From: Actinomycetes bacterium | Lineage (GTDB): Bacteria > Actinomycetota > Acidimicrobiia > Acidimicrobiales > RAAP-2 | Assembly: GCA_021849765.1 (NCBI GenBank) | Contig: JAJZSM010000010.1 | Coordinates: 1 to 14,893 of the forward strand | Direction of reading: 5' to 3' | Length of the DNA: 14,893 bases | Part shown: in pieces, positions 7,523-14,656 of the stretch | Position numbering within the stretch: position 1 is the stretch's first letter | How the letters are laid out: the number at the start of each line of letters is the position of its first letter | Translations under genes and position numbers: made by a program | The notes under the pieces: generated by a model | The model's input: the letters and a program-made list of their open reading frames with translations, nothing else | Told to the model about the DNA's origin: nothing | The model's database searches: none

Positions 7523-9013
7523 TCAGGCGGGACTTTCGGGTTGTGATTCGACGGCGATGGGCACCGATCGTTTGGCCGCGAGGCCACGATTCGGCAAGAA
7601 AACGGCGGGGACGAGCGCCAGCAGTGAGACGGCGAACGACCACCAGAACGAGTGGGCGAACGCGGCCGCCACTGCTTGGAGCTGGCTGAGGTTCGCGTCG
7701 ATTCTACCGGCCTGAATCGCGAGTGCTGCCGCTGGGGCGTGGTGGGTGATCTGGGTCTGGAGCACAACGGCGAAGACCGCCACACCGAGCGAGCCGCCGA
7801 CCTGGCGCAGGATGTTCGTCGCCGAGGTCGCCTTGGGCACATCCTCGTGGGTGAGGTTGTAGTACGAAGCGGCGAAGGTGGGCATCATGGTCGCGCCCAT
7901 GCCGAGTCCACGGATGAACAGGGCGATCCCGAGCAGCCAGTAGCTGGACGTCGCGGTCACCTGGGTGTAGAAGAAGGTCCCGATGGCGAGGATGACGACG
8001 CCGAAGGGCACGACCGATCGAGGGCCGCGCCGGTCGGCCATCAGCCCGCCCGCACGCATCGACATTGCCGCGCCGAGCCCCTGCGGCGCCATCATGAGTC
8101 CGGCGAGCCAGGCGGAGTCCCCGCGCACGATCTGGTAGTAGAGGGGGAGCAGGAACATCGTGCCGTACAACGTGGCGCCGACCAGGAAAATTCCGGTCGA
8201 GGCGAGTGCGAAGGTCCGATCGCGAAAGAGTCGCAGGTCGATGAGCGGCTCGGGCGCTCGCAGCGATCGAAGGACGAACAATGCGCTGAGCACGAATCCT
8301 AGAAACAGGCTGTCGTAGACCGCGGCCCCGTGAAACCCACCGCGCGAACCGACCTCGGCGAGTCCGTACACGATGAAGGCGAGTCCGGGTGACAAGAGCA
8401 AGAAGCCCAGGAGGTCGAAACGATGCCCCCGGTCGCCCGACGTCTCGGGCAGCGACCGCCGAGCGAGCGCCAGCGCGACCAGGCCAATCGGCACGTTGAC
8501 GAAGAAGATCCAGCGCCAGGAGGTGTTGGAGATGATCACGCCCCCGATCACCGGCCCGAGGATCGGCCCGAGCAGCTGGGGCACGCCAATGATTCCCATG
8601 ACCTGACCCATCCGTTGGGGACCGGCGGTGCGCGCCATGATCGACTGGCCGACCGGCAGGATCATCCCACCACCGAGCCCCTGAAGAACGCGAAAGAGGA
8701 TCAAGCTCGTAGCCGACCAGGCGAGACCGCTCAGTGCCGAGCCGGTGATGAAGAACACGAGCGAGATCATGTACACGGGCTTGGCACCGATCCGATGGAT
8801 CGCCCAACCCGAAACGGGGATCACGACGGCGAGGGCGAGCAGATATCCGGTGGTGACCCACTGAATCGTCGAAACGTCGACGCGAAAATCGTGGCTGAGG
8901 GTGTGCAGCGCCACGGCCACGATGGTGGTGTCGAGGATGGACATAATTGCCCCGAGGACGATCACCACGCCAACCCGGATTATCTCGGGTTCCAAACGGG
9001 TCGTTTTCGGCAC
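7523..9013 (-). CDS. MFS multidrug exporter, DHA2 (14-TM) family
   Basis: The 496-residue membrane protein is a proton-driven drug exporter by family. Motif D1 (SILDTTIVAVALHTL) is near the N-terminus. WVTTGYLLALAVVIPVSGW follows, then the antiporter motif C region (IIGVPQLLGPILGPVIGGVI), then WRWIFFVNVPIGLVAL, which is typical of EmrB/QacA-like proteins. A loop AGGLMADRRGPRSVV resembles a second motif A. The number of hydrophobic segments fits 14. The GTG at 9013 is chosen because GAGGAG lies 5 bases upstream; ATG at 9031 (MFRGAV) would add six residues and overlap that site. It heads an operon with the FMN reductase and is divergent from the TetR regulator, which probably represses it. Confidence 0.93.
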   Translation of the reverse strand: MPKTTRLEPEIIRVGVVIVLGAIMSILDTTIVAVALHTLSHDFRVDVSTIQWVTTGYLLALAVVIPVSGWAIHRIGAKPVYMISLVFFITGSALSGLAWSATSLILFRVLQGLGGGMILPVGQSIMARTAGPQRMGQVMGIIGVPQLLGPILGPVIGGVIISNTSWRWIFFVNVPIGLVALALARRSLPETSGDRGHRFDLLGFLLLSPGLAFIVYGLAEVGSRGGFHGAAVYDSLFLGFVLSALFVLRSLRAPEPLIDLRLFRDRTFALASTGIFLVGATLYGTMFLLPLYYQIVRGDSAWLAGLMMAPQGLGAAMSMRAGGLMADRRGPRSVVPFGVVILAIGTFFYTQVTATSSYWLLGIALFIRGLGMGATMMPTFAASYYNLTHEDVPKATSATNILRQVGGSLGVAVFAVVLQTQITHHAPAAALAIQAGRIDANLSQLQAVAAAFAHSFWWSFAVSLLALVPAVFLPNRGLAAKRSVPIAVESQPESPA

Positions 9014-9018
9014 AACAG

Positions 9019-9024
9019 CTCCTC
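9019..9024 (-). promoter_or_regulatory. Strong Shine-Dalgarno sequence deciding the exporter start
   Basis: On the minus strand this reads GAGGAG, separated by 5 bases from GTG at 9013-9011. It lies within the coding part of the alternative ATG (9031) reading, so it supports the shorter protein. Confidence 0.7.
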
Positions 9025-9050
9025 GAAACATGGACAACGTCGTTGGAAGA

Positions 9051-9056
9051 ACACTA
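9051..9056 (-). promoter_or_regulatory. Predicted -10 element of the exporter-reductase operon
   Basis: On the minus strand this reads TAGTGT, giving a leader of roughly 30 bases before GTG 9013. This fits a leadered mRNA with a Shine-Dalgarno site. A weak -35-like TTGGGT is 16 bases upstream. The 12-bp palindrome at 9056-9067 directly abuts this element. Confidence 0.4.
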
Positions 9057-9067
9057 CCGGCGCCGGT
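9056..9067. promoter_or_regulatory. 12-bp perfect palindrome ACCGGCGCCGGT, candidate operator
   Basis: The sequence is its own reverse complement. It lies directly upstream of the predicted exporter -10 element, inside its -35 to -10 spacer, where a bound TetR-family dimer would block transcription. It is GC-rich, and in GC-rich DNA such a palindrome can occur by chance. It is shorter than many TetR operators. Confidence 0.35.
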
Positions 9068-9117
9068 GCGCGACCCAATCCGGCCCCACCGTCGAGGACT
9101 CAAAGGAAATTCACAAA

Positions 9118-9127
9118 GTCAATTGAC
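9118..9127. promoter_or_regulatory. 10-bp perfect palindrome GTCAATTGAC, candidate operator
   Basis: This AT-centred palindrome lies 12 bases upstream of the tetR -10 element, in the tetR promoter region. Its composition differs from the GC-rich surroundings. It could be an autoregulatory TetR site. It shares no obvious half-site with the palindrome at 9056-9067, so at most one of them may be the true operator. Confidence 0.4.
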
Positions 9128-9139
9128 CATAGCGCACGG

Positions 9140-9145
9140 TAGAAT
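9140..9145 (+). promoter_or_regulatory. Predicted -10 element of tetR (leaderless start)
   Basis: TAGAAT is one of the best -10 matches in the window and ends exactly 6 bases before the GTG start of the TetR gene. There is no Shine-Dalgarno site between it and the start. TTGACC at 9123-9128 looks like a -35 box, but the spacing is only 11 bases. Confidence 0.55.
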
Positions 9146-9151
9146 TAGAAG

Positions 9152-9781
9152 GTGGCCAAACAAAGTCGATCGATTCCCGTCATGAAGGCGGTGATCGACG
9201 AGGTGATATCTCGTCTATGGAGCGGCGATGAGTCGCTCATTCGAATTCCGGAAATCTGCGATGCGACGGGCGTCAATTACGGTTCCGTTTACCACCATTT
9301 CGGATCGCGCGAGGGCGTGATTGACGCAGCCTATAACGAGTTGTTCAGCGAATTGGTCCAGCACGACATCGACGAATTGTCACACGCGAGCGAGGAATCG
9401 GCCGACTTCGACGAGTTCTTGCTGCGGGTCCAACCTTTGATCGGCATGCTGTCGGCGGGTGAGGACCGTCGTCGCAGTCGCGCCATGCGCGCGCGCATCG
9501 TGGCGGCCGCACTAACCCGACCGGAGCTCGGCGAACTCATCGGCGCCACCGAGTCGCGACTCACGGCCGAGTTGCGCGATGTGATGGTAATGGGCCAGGA
9601 CCGCGGCTTCGTCCGCAAGGACGTGTCCGCGTGGTCGCTCGCGGTCATGGTGCAGGCGATCGTCTTCGGGCGGGTGCTCGATGACGTCACGTCGTCGCCC
9701 ATCGAGCAGGAGGATTGGGATTTCACCATGGTGACGCTGTTCCAGTCGGCCATCCTGAGCGGTGACGCGCAGGACCTGTGA
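9152..9781 (+). CDS. TetR/AcrR-family transcriptional regulator
   Basis: The 209-residue protein has an N-terminal TetR helix-turn-helix. LIRIPEICDATGVNYGSVYHHFGSREGVIDAAYNELF (residues about 29-65) contains the conserved G-x-x-Y-x-HF core (GSVYHHF). The C-terminal domain is helical and variable, as expected for ligand binding and dimerisation. It most likely represses the divergent exporter-reductase operon, and probably its own gene, until an inducing compound binds; this is inferred from gene arrangement. The GTG start at 9152 is favoured because TAGAAT ends 6 bases upstream. The 5' half of the gene and the upstream region look richer in A and T than neighbouring genes, a possible sign of acquisition. 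The next gene starts 12 bases after its stop. Confidence 0.93.
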   Translation: MAKQSRSIPVMKAVIDEVISRLWSGDESLIRIPEICDATGVNYGSVYHHFGSREGVIDAAYNELFSELVQHDIDELSHASEESADFDEFLLRVQPLIGMLSAGEDRRRSRAMRARIVAAALTRPELGELIGATESRLTAELRDVMVMGQDRGFVRKDVSAWSLAVMVQAIVFGRVLDDVTSSPIEQEDWDFTMVTLFQSAILSGDAQDL

Positions 9782-9793
9782 ACCGAGCCTGAC

Positions 9794-10153
9794 GTGGTGT
9801 CGATCGCGCGGGTCGTGATCGCGGCGGCGGTCGCCGCCGGGCTGGGCTGGACCGTGGCGAACGCCTCAGCCACCGCTGAGTCAGCACCCAGTGCGGCCTC
9901 GTGCACGGCGGCGTCGGTGAGCGCCCCGGTGCAGCACCTCGCGCCGACCGGTGGCGTCGCTGCCTACGGCTGCGAGGGCTCGTGGGCCTACCTGTGGGCG
10001 ACGATCATGGCGGGGCCGATGCGTGTGAGCGTGACCGAACTCATGCACTTTGACGTCGTGGCCAACGCGTGGCGCTTCGCGTCGCGCGCGACGTACTGCC
10101 ATCCCGGCGACCTGCCCGACGTCGTCTACCGACGGGCCTGCTTCTCGAACTGA
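9794..10153 (+). CDS. Small secreted four-cysteine protein of unknown function
   Basis: I do not recognise a named family. The 119-residue product begins with a short basic-hydrophobic stretch (MVSIARVVIAAAVAAGLGWTVANASA), which looks like a Sec signal peptide with possible cleavage after ANASA (about residue 26). The mature part has four cysteines (37, 60, 102, 116), enough for two disulfides. Aromatic segments are GCEGSWAYLWATI and NAWRFASRATYCHPGDLPDVVYRRACF. It is probably exported or periplasm/cell-wall located. Start is GTG 9794 or the adjacent GTG 9797. It lies 12 bases after tetR and is probably co-transcribed with it, so it may belong to the same stress cassette, although co-transcription with a regulator can be incidental. 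Confidence 0.7.
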   Translation: MVSIARVVIAAAVAAGLGWTVANASATAESAPSAASCTAASVSAPVQHLAPTGGVAAYGCEGSWAYLWATIMAGPMRVSVTELMHFDVVANAWRFASRATYCHPGDLPDVVYRRACFSN

Positions 10154-10179
10154 CGCCTCGGGCTCGAGGACCGATCACC

Positions 10180-10185
10180 TACGCT
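10180..10185 (+). promoter_or_regulatory. Predicted -10 element of the second MFS gene
   Basis: TACGCT fits TANNNT and ends 8 bases before the GTG at 10194. No Shine-Dalgarno sequence is present in the 40-base gap after the preceding gene, so this may be a leaderless or nearly leaderless transcript. No -35 box is evident. Confidence 0.4.
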
Positions 10186-10193
10186 ACGTAGTC

Positions 10194-11492
10194 GTGGGTC
10201 ATCGAGGACTGGGTTCGCTGGCGTGGGCGTCGACCCAGGATCTCTTCGATCAGCGCACCGCCTTCGGGCGTTTGGCCCTCGTGCACGTGGCGATGATGGC
10301 GGGCGACACTTTCGTCACGGTCTCGCTCGCCGGTTCGCTGTTCTTCTCGGTGTCGCCCACCGAGGCCAAGGGCAAGGTGCTCGCGTACCTGCTGATCACG
10401 ATCGCGCCCTTCGCGGTGGTCTCGCCGTTGCTCGGCCCGCTGATCGACCGTTCGCCCTACGGGCGACGCGTGCTCGTCGCGCTCTCGGCGGGCGCGCGCG
10501 CCGTGCTGTGCTGGACGATGAGCCAGCACCTCAATTCGTTGTGGCTCTACCCCGAGGCGTTCCTCGTACTCATCTCGTCCAAGCTCTACGTCGTGACGCG
10601 CGGGACCCTCGTGCCCGAGATGGCCCGTACCGATCAGTTCAGCGAACACGGATCGTCGGTCGGCAACGCGGGGTGGCCGAGTGACGCCGGGGGCGAGGCT
10701 GCCGGGTTCGCCGGGTTCAACGCCCAGCTCACCCTGCTCGGGACGATCGCGGGACTGCTCGCGGGCACCGTGGCGGCGGCGCTCTTGAAGGGGATTGGTG
10801 CGCCGGCGGTGCTCGTCGCGGCGTCGATCGTCTACGTCGGGGCGACGGCCGTGAGCATGCGACTGCAGCGTCCCGCACGGATCGTGCGCGAGGACTTCAC
10901 CAAGATGTCCCAGGCCGAGCGGGATCGCCACGCCCTCAATCCGCTCGGCGACGTGGAGGTGTCGTGGGGTCTCGGTGCCGCCGCACTGATGCGCTTCACG
11001 GTGGGCTTCGCGACGTTCCTGCTCGCCTTCGGACTTCGTCGCGCACACGCGGGGCTGGGGTGGTTCGCGTTCGCCCTCGCCATGAGTGCCGTCGGCGCCC
11101 TCGTCGGACTGGGCCTGGTCACCCGGGCGCGCAACGCCATGCGCGAGTCAACACTGCTGGCGCTCGCGCTGCTCGCGACGGCTCTCGGGGCGGCGGTGGC
11201 GAGCAACTATCCCACCTTCGTCGGTCAGGCGATCGTCGCCGGCTGGTTCGGGCTCTGTGCCGCGGTCGCTCAGCCCAGCTTCGACGCCATCACCCAGCGC
11301 CACGTTCCGCCGGGCGCCCAGGGTCGGACCTTCGCCCGCTTCGCGGTGCGCCAACAACTCGCCTGGGTGATCGGCGCGGTGCTGCCGGTCGGGATCTCGC
11401 TCGCCTTCGTGTCGGGCGATCGGTTCATCGCCGTGATCGCCGCCGTGGGCGCGCTCGTCTACGGCGTGGGGCGTCGCTACGCCGGTCGTTGA
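10194..11492 (+). CDS. MFS-like multi-pass membrane transporter
   Basis: The 432-residue protein is strongly hydrophobic, with about 10-12 membrane segments and a Major Facilitator-like layout. An N-terminal half runs from DTFVTVSLAGSLFF to a cytoplasmic loop GPLIDRSPYGRRV (motif A-like, D-R-x-x-x-G-R-R). A central polar stretch around residues 140-175 contains EMARTDQFSEHGSSVGNAGWPSDAGG. A second half ends in AVLPVGISLAF and GALVYGVGRR. The substrate is unknown, and motif C of drug antiporters is not seen. The GTG at 10194 is chosen because TACGCT lies just upstream. The longer open frame from 10050 overlaps the preceding gene and reads as low-complexity Arg/Ser/Thr sequence, so it was rejected. 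The gene converges on pckG, 86 bases away. Confidence 0.8.
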   Translation: MGHRGLGSLAWASTQDLFDQRTAFGRLALVHVAMMAGDTFVTVSLAGSLFFSVSPTEAKGKVLAYLLITIAPFAVVSPLLGPLIDRSPYGRRVLVALSAGARAVLCWTMSQHLNSLWLYPEAFLVLISSKLYVVTRGTLVPEMARTDQFSEHGSSVGNAGWPSDAGGEAAGFAGFNAQLTLLGTIAGLLAGTVAAALLKGIGAPAVLVAASIVYVGATAVSMRLQRPARIVREDFTKMSQAERDRHALNPLGDVEVSWGLGAAALMRFTVGFATFLLAFGLRRAHAGLGWFAFALAMSAVGALVGLGLVTRARNAMRESTLLALALLATALGAAVASNYPTFVGQAIVAGWFGLCAAVAQPSFDAITQRHVPPGAQGRTFARFAVRQQLAWVIGAVLPVGISLAFVSGDRFIAVIAAVGALVYGVGRRYAGR

Positions 11493-11578
11493 GACGACGA
11501 CTGTCGTAGCGACGCGGCGCTCGGCGCAGGTCTTCCGCGCTGTAACGCGGGGCTCGGGTCCTAATGGGACTGGAAGGT

Positions 11579-13369
11579 CTAGTTCAGTCGGCGCTCGAGA
11601 TCGTCGACCTGCTCGAGCAGGGCGGCTGGCAGTCGGTCCGCGAACTGCGCGAAGTGCTGGCGGATCAGCGGCACCTCCTTGCGCCATTCCGCCGCGTTGA
11701 CCGAGAGCAGTAGCGCGAGGTCGGCCTCGGACACGTTAAGCCCGTCGAGGTTGAGTGCCCCGGGCGCCGGCACGGCGCCGATCGGCGTCTCCACGGCTTC
11801 GCCGCGACCCGCGGTGCGCTCGAACACCCACTCGAGCACGCGGCTGTTCTCGCCGTAGCCGGGCCACAGCCAGTGGCCGTCGTCGGCCTTGCGGAACCAG
11901 TTGACGTAGAAGATCTTGGGCAGCTTGGACTCGTCGAACCGGTCGGCGAACGTGAGCCAGTGCGAGAAGTAGTCGGCCATGTTGTAGCCACAGAACGGCA
12001 GCATCGCGAAGGGGTCACGACGAAGGTTCCCGACGGCGCCCGTGGCGGCCGCGGTCGTCTCGGAGGCCATGATCGAGCCGAGGAACACGCCGTGGGCCCA
12101 GTCGCGGGACTGGAACACGAGCGGCACGACGCTGGCTCGACGCCCACCGAAGAGGATCGCGTCGATCGGCACGCCCGCGGGGTCCTGCCACTCGGGCGCG
12201 ATGGCCGGGTCCTGGGCGGCCGGTGCGGTGAATCGCGAGTTGGGATGCGCGGCCGGGGTACCCGCCTCGGGCGTCCAGGACTGACCGCGCCAGTCGGTGA
12301 GGTGGGCCGGCGGTTCGCCCATGCCCTCCCACCAGACGTCGCCGTCGTCGGTGAGGGCGGTGTTGGTGAAGATGGTGTTGGCCTCCACCGAGTACATCGC
12401 GTTGGGATTGGTCTCGTAGTTGGTGCCCGGCGCCACGCCGAAGAAGCCCGCTTCGGGGTTGATCGCGTAGAGTCGCCCGTCGGGACCCGGCTTCATCCAG
12501 CAGATGTCGTCGCCGATGGTCTCAACCTTCCAGCCAGGCAGGGTCGGCACGAGCATCGCGAGGTTCGTCTTGCCACAGGCGCTCGGGAACGCGCCGGTCA
12601 CGTAACGGGTCTCGCCCGCGGGGTTGGTCAGCTTCAAGATCAGCATGTGCTCGGCGAGCCAGCCGTCGTCGCGCGCCATCACCGACGCGATGCGCAGCGC
12701 GAAGCACTTCTTGCCCAGCAGCGCGTTTCCGCCGTAGCCCGATCCGTAGGAGATGATCTCGCGCGTGTCGGGGAAGTGCACGATGTACTTGTTGTCAGCG
12801 TCGCACGGCCACGCGACGTCGGCCTGGCCCTCAGCGAGCGGCATGCCGACCGAGTGCAGGCACGGTACGAAGGTGCCGTGCTCGCCCATCACCTCGAGCG
12901 CGCCCGCGCCCATGCGCGTCATGATGCGCATCGAGACCGCCACGTAGGCCGAGTCGGTGATCTCGACGCCGATGTGAGCGATCGTGGAGCCGAGCGGCCC
13001 CATCGAGAACGGCACGACGTACATGGTGCGCCCGCGCATCGATCCAGCGAAGAGGCCGTCGAGTGTTTCGCGCATCTCGCCGGGTTCGCGCCAGTTGTTG
13101 GTCGGACCGGCGTCGGACTCGAGCGTGGAGCAGATGAAGGTCCGGTCCTCGACGCGCGCGACGTCACCCGGGTCCGAGACGGCGTAGTAGCTATTTGGTC
13201 GCTTGGCGTCAGCGAGCTTGGTGAAGGTGCCGTTGTCGACGAGCAACTGGCACAGCGCGTCGTATTCCTCGGCTGATCCATCGCACCAATGGATACGATC
13301 GGGTGTGGTGAGTGCGGCGACCTTCTCAACCCAGTCGATGAGTTGCTGGTTGCGGGTGGGGTACGACAC
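11579..13369 (-). CDS. pckG: Phosphoenolpyruvate carboxykinase (GTP)
   Basis: The 596-residue enzyme interconverts oxaloacetate + GTP and PEP + GDP + CO2, at the gluconeogenic/anaplerotic branch point in the cytoplasm. It is the GTP-type family, as usual in actinobacteria. Key motifs are the P-loop region [13 protein letters not shown] (261-273), with the reactive Cys265, and kinase-2/metal motif IGDDICWM (285-292). [22 protein letters not shown] (304-325), [23 protein letters not shown] and [25 protein letters not shown] are all family hallmarks. Length is normal and no catalytic residue appears lost. The start is GTG 13369 because GGAGGG lies 6 bases upstream. The upstream frame extension reads as antisense of thiL. 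pckG is divergent from thiL and convergent with the MFS-like gene. Confidence 0.97.
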   Translation of the reverse strand: MSYPTRNQQLIDWVEKVAALTTPDRIHWCDGSAEEYDALCQLLVDNGTFTKLADAKRPNSYYAVSDPGDVARVEDRTFICSTLESDAGPTNNWREPGEMRETLDGLFAGSMRGRTMYVVPFSMGPLGSTIAHIGVEITDSAYVAVSMRIMTRMGAGALEVMGEHGTFVPCLHSVGMPLAEGQADVAWPCDADNKYIVHFPDTREIISYGSGYGGNALLGKKCFALRIASVMARDDGWLAEHMLILKLTNPAGETRYVTGAFPSACGKTNLAMLVPTLPGWKVETIGDDICWMKPGPDGRLYAINPEAGFFGVAPGTNYETNPNAMYSVEANTIFTNTALTDDGDVWWEGMGEPPAHLTDWRGQSWTPEAGTPAAHPNSRFTAPAAQDPAIAPEWQDPAGVPIDAILFGGRRASVVPLVFQSRDWAHGVFLGSIMASETTAAATGAVGNLRRDPFAMLPFCGYNMADYFSHWLTFADRFDESKLPKIFYVNWFRKADDGHWLWPGYGENSRVLEWVFERTAGRGEAVETPIGAVPAPGALNLDGLNVSEADLALLLSVNAAEWRKEVPLIRQHFAQFADRLPAALLEQVDDLERRLN

Positions 13370-13375
13370 GTGAGG

Positions 13376-13381
13376 CCCTCC
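13376..13381 (-). promoter_or_regulatory. Strong Shine-Dalgarno sequence of pckG
   Basis: On the minus strand this reads GGAGGG, 6 bases before the GTG start codon at 13369. It fixes the start and shows that pckG mRNA is leadered. No convincing -10 element is seen between it and thiL, so the promoter may overlap the thiL 5' end. Confidence 0.7.
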
Positions 13382-13419
13382 GTAGTCTCTCCGTTGCCAC
13401 TCGACAACGTCTCGGTGTC

Positions 13420-14376
13420 GTGAACGCGACGGACGGCCCACCCGGTGTTCCCCTAGGGGAACCCGTACGCCGCGAAGACGACATCTTGGAGCGTATCGCT
13501 GCCATCGTGGGTCGACGCAACACGCCCGTTGGCGAGGTCCACGTCGGCGACGACGCGGCAGTCCTGGCGCCCTTCGTTGGTCAGACGCTCGTGAGCACCG
13601 ACACCGCGGTCTGGGGCGTCCACCTGGACGCCACGCTCTTCCCACTCGAGGACCTCGGATTCAAAGCTGTCGCCGCCGCCGTCTCGGATCTCGCGGCCAT
13701 GGGCGCGCGCGCCCGGGCCATCGTGGTCGCGGTGACCGCACCACCGGGCACCGACCTCGAGGAGTTGCATCGCGGCATCGCCGACGCGGCCAGTGCGACG
13801 GACTGCCCGATCGTGGGTGGCGATCTCAGCGTCGGACGAGACGTGGCGGTCGCCGTCACCGTGCTGGGCGAGTGCCCCGGCAAGGGGGCCGTCTTGCGCA
13901 GCGGCGCCCAGCCGGGGGACCAGATCCTGATCACCGGGCCCCTCGGTCGCTCGGCCGCCGGCCTTCGCCTGCGCCGAACCGGTGCGGGGCTCGACCACCC
14001 GCTGGTCGTCGCCCATCGTCGGCCCTGGCCGCGCCTGGCCGAGGGCGTGGCGGCGCGCAGCGCGGCGGTGCACGCGATGATGGACGTTAGCGACGGACTG
14101 GCGCTGGACCTGCATCGCTTATGCGACGCGAGCGCCGTCGGCTTCGAACTGGACGACGTGCCCGCCGCCGAGGGTGCGACGGCCGAGGAGGCGCTCAGTG
14201 GTGGCGAGGACTACGAGTTGCTCATCGTCACCGATGCTCCCGCGCGGCTCGACTTGATCTTCCACAGCCGGGGCCTGGCGGCGCCGCTCGCGATTGGTCG
14301 GATCGTCGCCGATCGGGCGACACGGGCTCTCCGGGGTGCCCACCTCGAGCGCCGAGGCTGGCAGCACAGCCTGTGA
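13420..14376 (+). CDS. thiL: Thiamine-monophosphate kinase
   Basis: The 318-residue enzyme phosphorylates thiamine monophosphate with ATP to thiamine pyrophosphate, the last step of thiamine cofactor synthesis. It belongs to the PurM/ThiL/SelD fold family. Motifs in order are VGDDAAVL (42-49, metal-binding), [10 protein letters not shown] (59-68), [20 protein letters not shown] (77-96), VGGDLS (132-137), [11 protein letters not shown] (221-231) and [10 protein letters not shown] (259-268). All are intact. The start is GTG 13420; neither a Shine-Dalgarno site nor a TANNNT box at leaderless spacing is clear, so the start is slightly uncertain. There is no room for a TPP riboswitch in the 50-base gap to pckG. 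Its TGA directly abuts the rpmB stop on the other strand. Confidence 0.95.
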   Translation: MNATDGPPGVPLGEPVRREDDILERIAAIVGRRNTPVGEVHVGDDAAVLAPFVGQTLVSTDTAVWGVHLDATLFPLEDLGFKAVAAAVSDLAAMGARARAIVVAVTAPPGTDLEELHRGIADAASATDCPIVGGDLSVGRDVAVAVTVLGECPGKGAVLRSGAQPGDQILITGPLGRSAAGLRLRRTGAGLDHPLVVAHRRPWPRLAEGVAARSAAVHAMMDVSDGLALDLHRLCDASAVGFELDDVPAAEGATAEEALSGGEDYELLIVTDAPARLDLIFHSRGLAAPLAIGRIVADRATRALRGAHLERRGWQHSL

Positions 14377-14586
14377 TCAGGCGTTGGTGACGCGGCGGGT
14401 CGGCTTGGTGACCTTGCCGGCGCGCAGGCAGCCCGTGCACACGTTGAGCCGCTTCGGGGTCCCGCCGACCAGTGCGCGCACGCGCTGGATGTTCGGATTC
14501 CAGCGGCGCTTGGTGCGACGGTGCGAGTGCGAGACGTTCATGCCAAAGGACGGCTTCTTGCCGCAAATCTCGCAGACTGACGCCAT
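14377..14586 (-). CDS. rpmB: 50S ribosomal protein L28 (zinc-ribbon, C+ form)
   Basis: The 69-residue protein is a structural component of the large ribosomal subunit. It begins [32 protein letters not shown], the classic L28 N-terminus, and has Cys5, Cys8, Cys50 and Cys53 as two CxxC pairs. It is therefore the zinc-binding C+ form. In many actinobacteria a cysteine-free paralogue is induced under zinc limitation through Zur; none is visible here. AAGGAG lies 10 bases before the ATG. The gene sits next to a divergent FakA/YloV-like gene, a neighbourhood known in other Gram-positive bacteria. It converges with thiL with zero intergenic bases (the joint TGATCA provides both stop codons). Confidence 0.97.
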   Translation of the reverse strand: MASVCEICGKKPSFGMNVSHSHRRTKRRWNPNIQRVRALVGGTPKRLNVCTGCLRAGKVTKPTRRVTNA

Positions 14587-14596
14587 GGTGAACTTT

Positions 14597-14602
14597 CTCC
14601 TT
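14597..14602 (-). promoter_or_regulatory. Shine-Dalgarno sequence of rpmB
   Basis: On the minus strand this reads AAGGAG, 10 bases before the rpmB ATG, slightly long spacing but a strong match. It marks rpmB as leadered, in contrast to the divergent neighbour. Confidence 0.65.
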
Positions 14603-14646
14603 ACGCATTCGCGGCGCCGACGGCCGCGAGTGAAAACCGAAGAGCC

Positions 14647-14655
14647 ATTGTAGCA
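14647..14655 (-). promoter_or_regulatory. Predicted extended -10 promoter of rpmB
   Basis: On the minus strand this reads TGCTACAAT, an extended -10 motif (TG-N-TACAAT, one mismatch from TATAAT). It would give a leader of about 55 bases carrying the Shine-Dalgarno site. No -35 box is evident. It overlaps the -10 element predicted for the divergent kinase gene. Confidence 0.55.
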
Positions 14656-14656
14656 T
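14651..14656 (+). promoter_or_regulatory. Predicted -10 element of the FakA-like gene
   Basis: TAGCAT fits TANNNT and ends 8 bases before the ATG at 14665, again with no Shine-Dalgarno sequence. It overlaps the rpmB extended -10 element on the opposite strand, so polymerase binding at the two promoters should be mutually exclusive. Confidence 0.4.

Noticed and set aside
9014..9103. Upstream starts of the DHA2 exporter (9031, 9103)
   Set aside because: GAGGAG at 9019-9024 is ideally spaced for GTG 9013, and the extra residues are not like exporter N-termini.
9123..9128. TTGACC as -35 box of tetR
   Set aside because: Spacing to TAGAAT is only 11 bases; it is better explained as part of the palindrome GTCAATTGAC.
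11535..11550. CCGCG-CTGTAA-CGCGG hairpin between the MFS-like gene and pckG as a terminator
   Set aside because: The stem is only 5 bp and no T-run follows on either strand; such short GC hairpins are expected by chance here. Otherwise the 86-base gap holds nothing I can support.
11873..13276. 467-codon open frame antisense to pckG
   Set aside because: pckG is certain with all motifs; the antisense frame is Val/Arg/Gly/His-rich and has no family signature.
13370..13419. TPP riboswitch in front of thiL
   Set aside because: The gap is only 50 bases, shared with the pckG ribosome binding site, and no thi-box sequence is visible.
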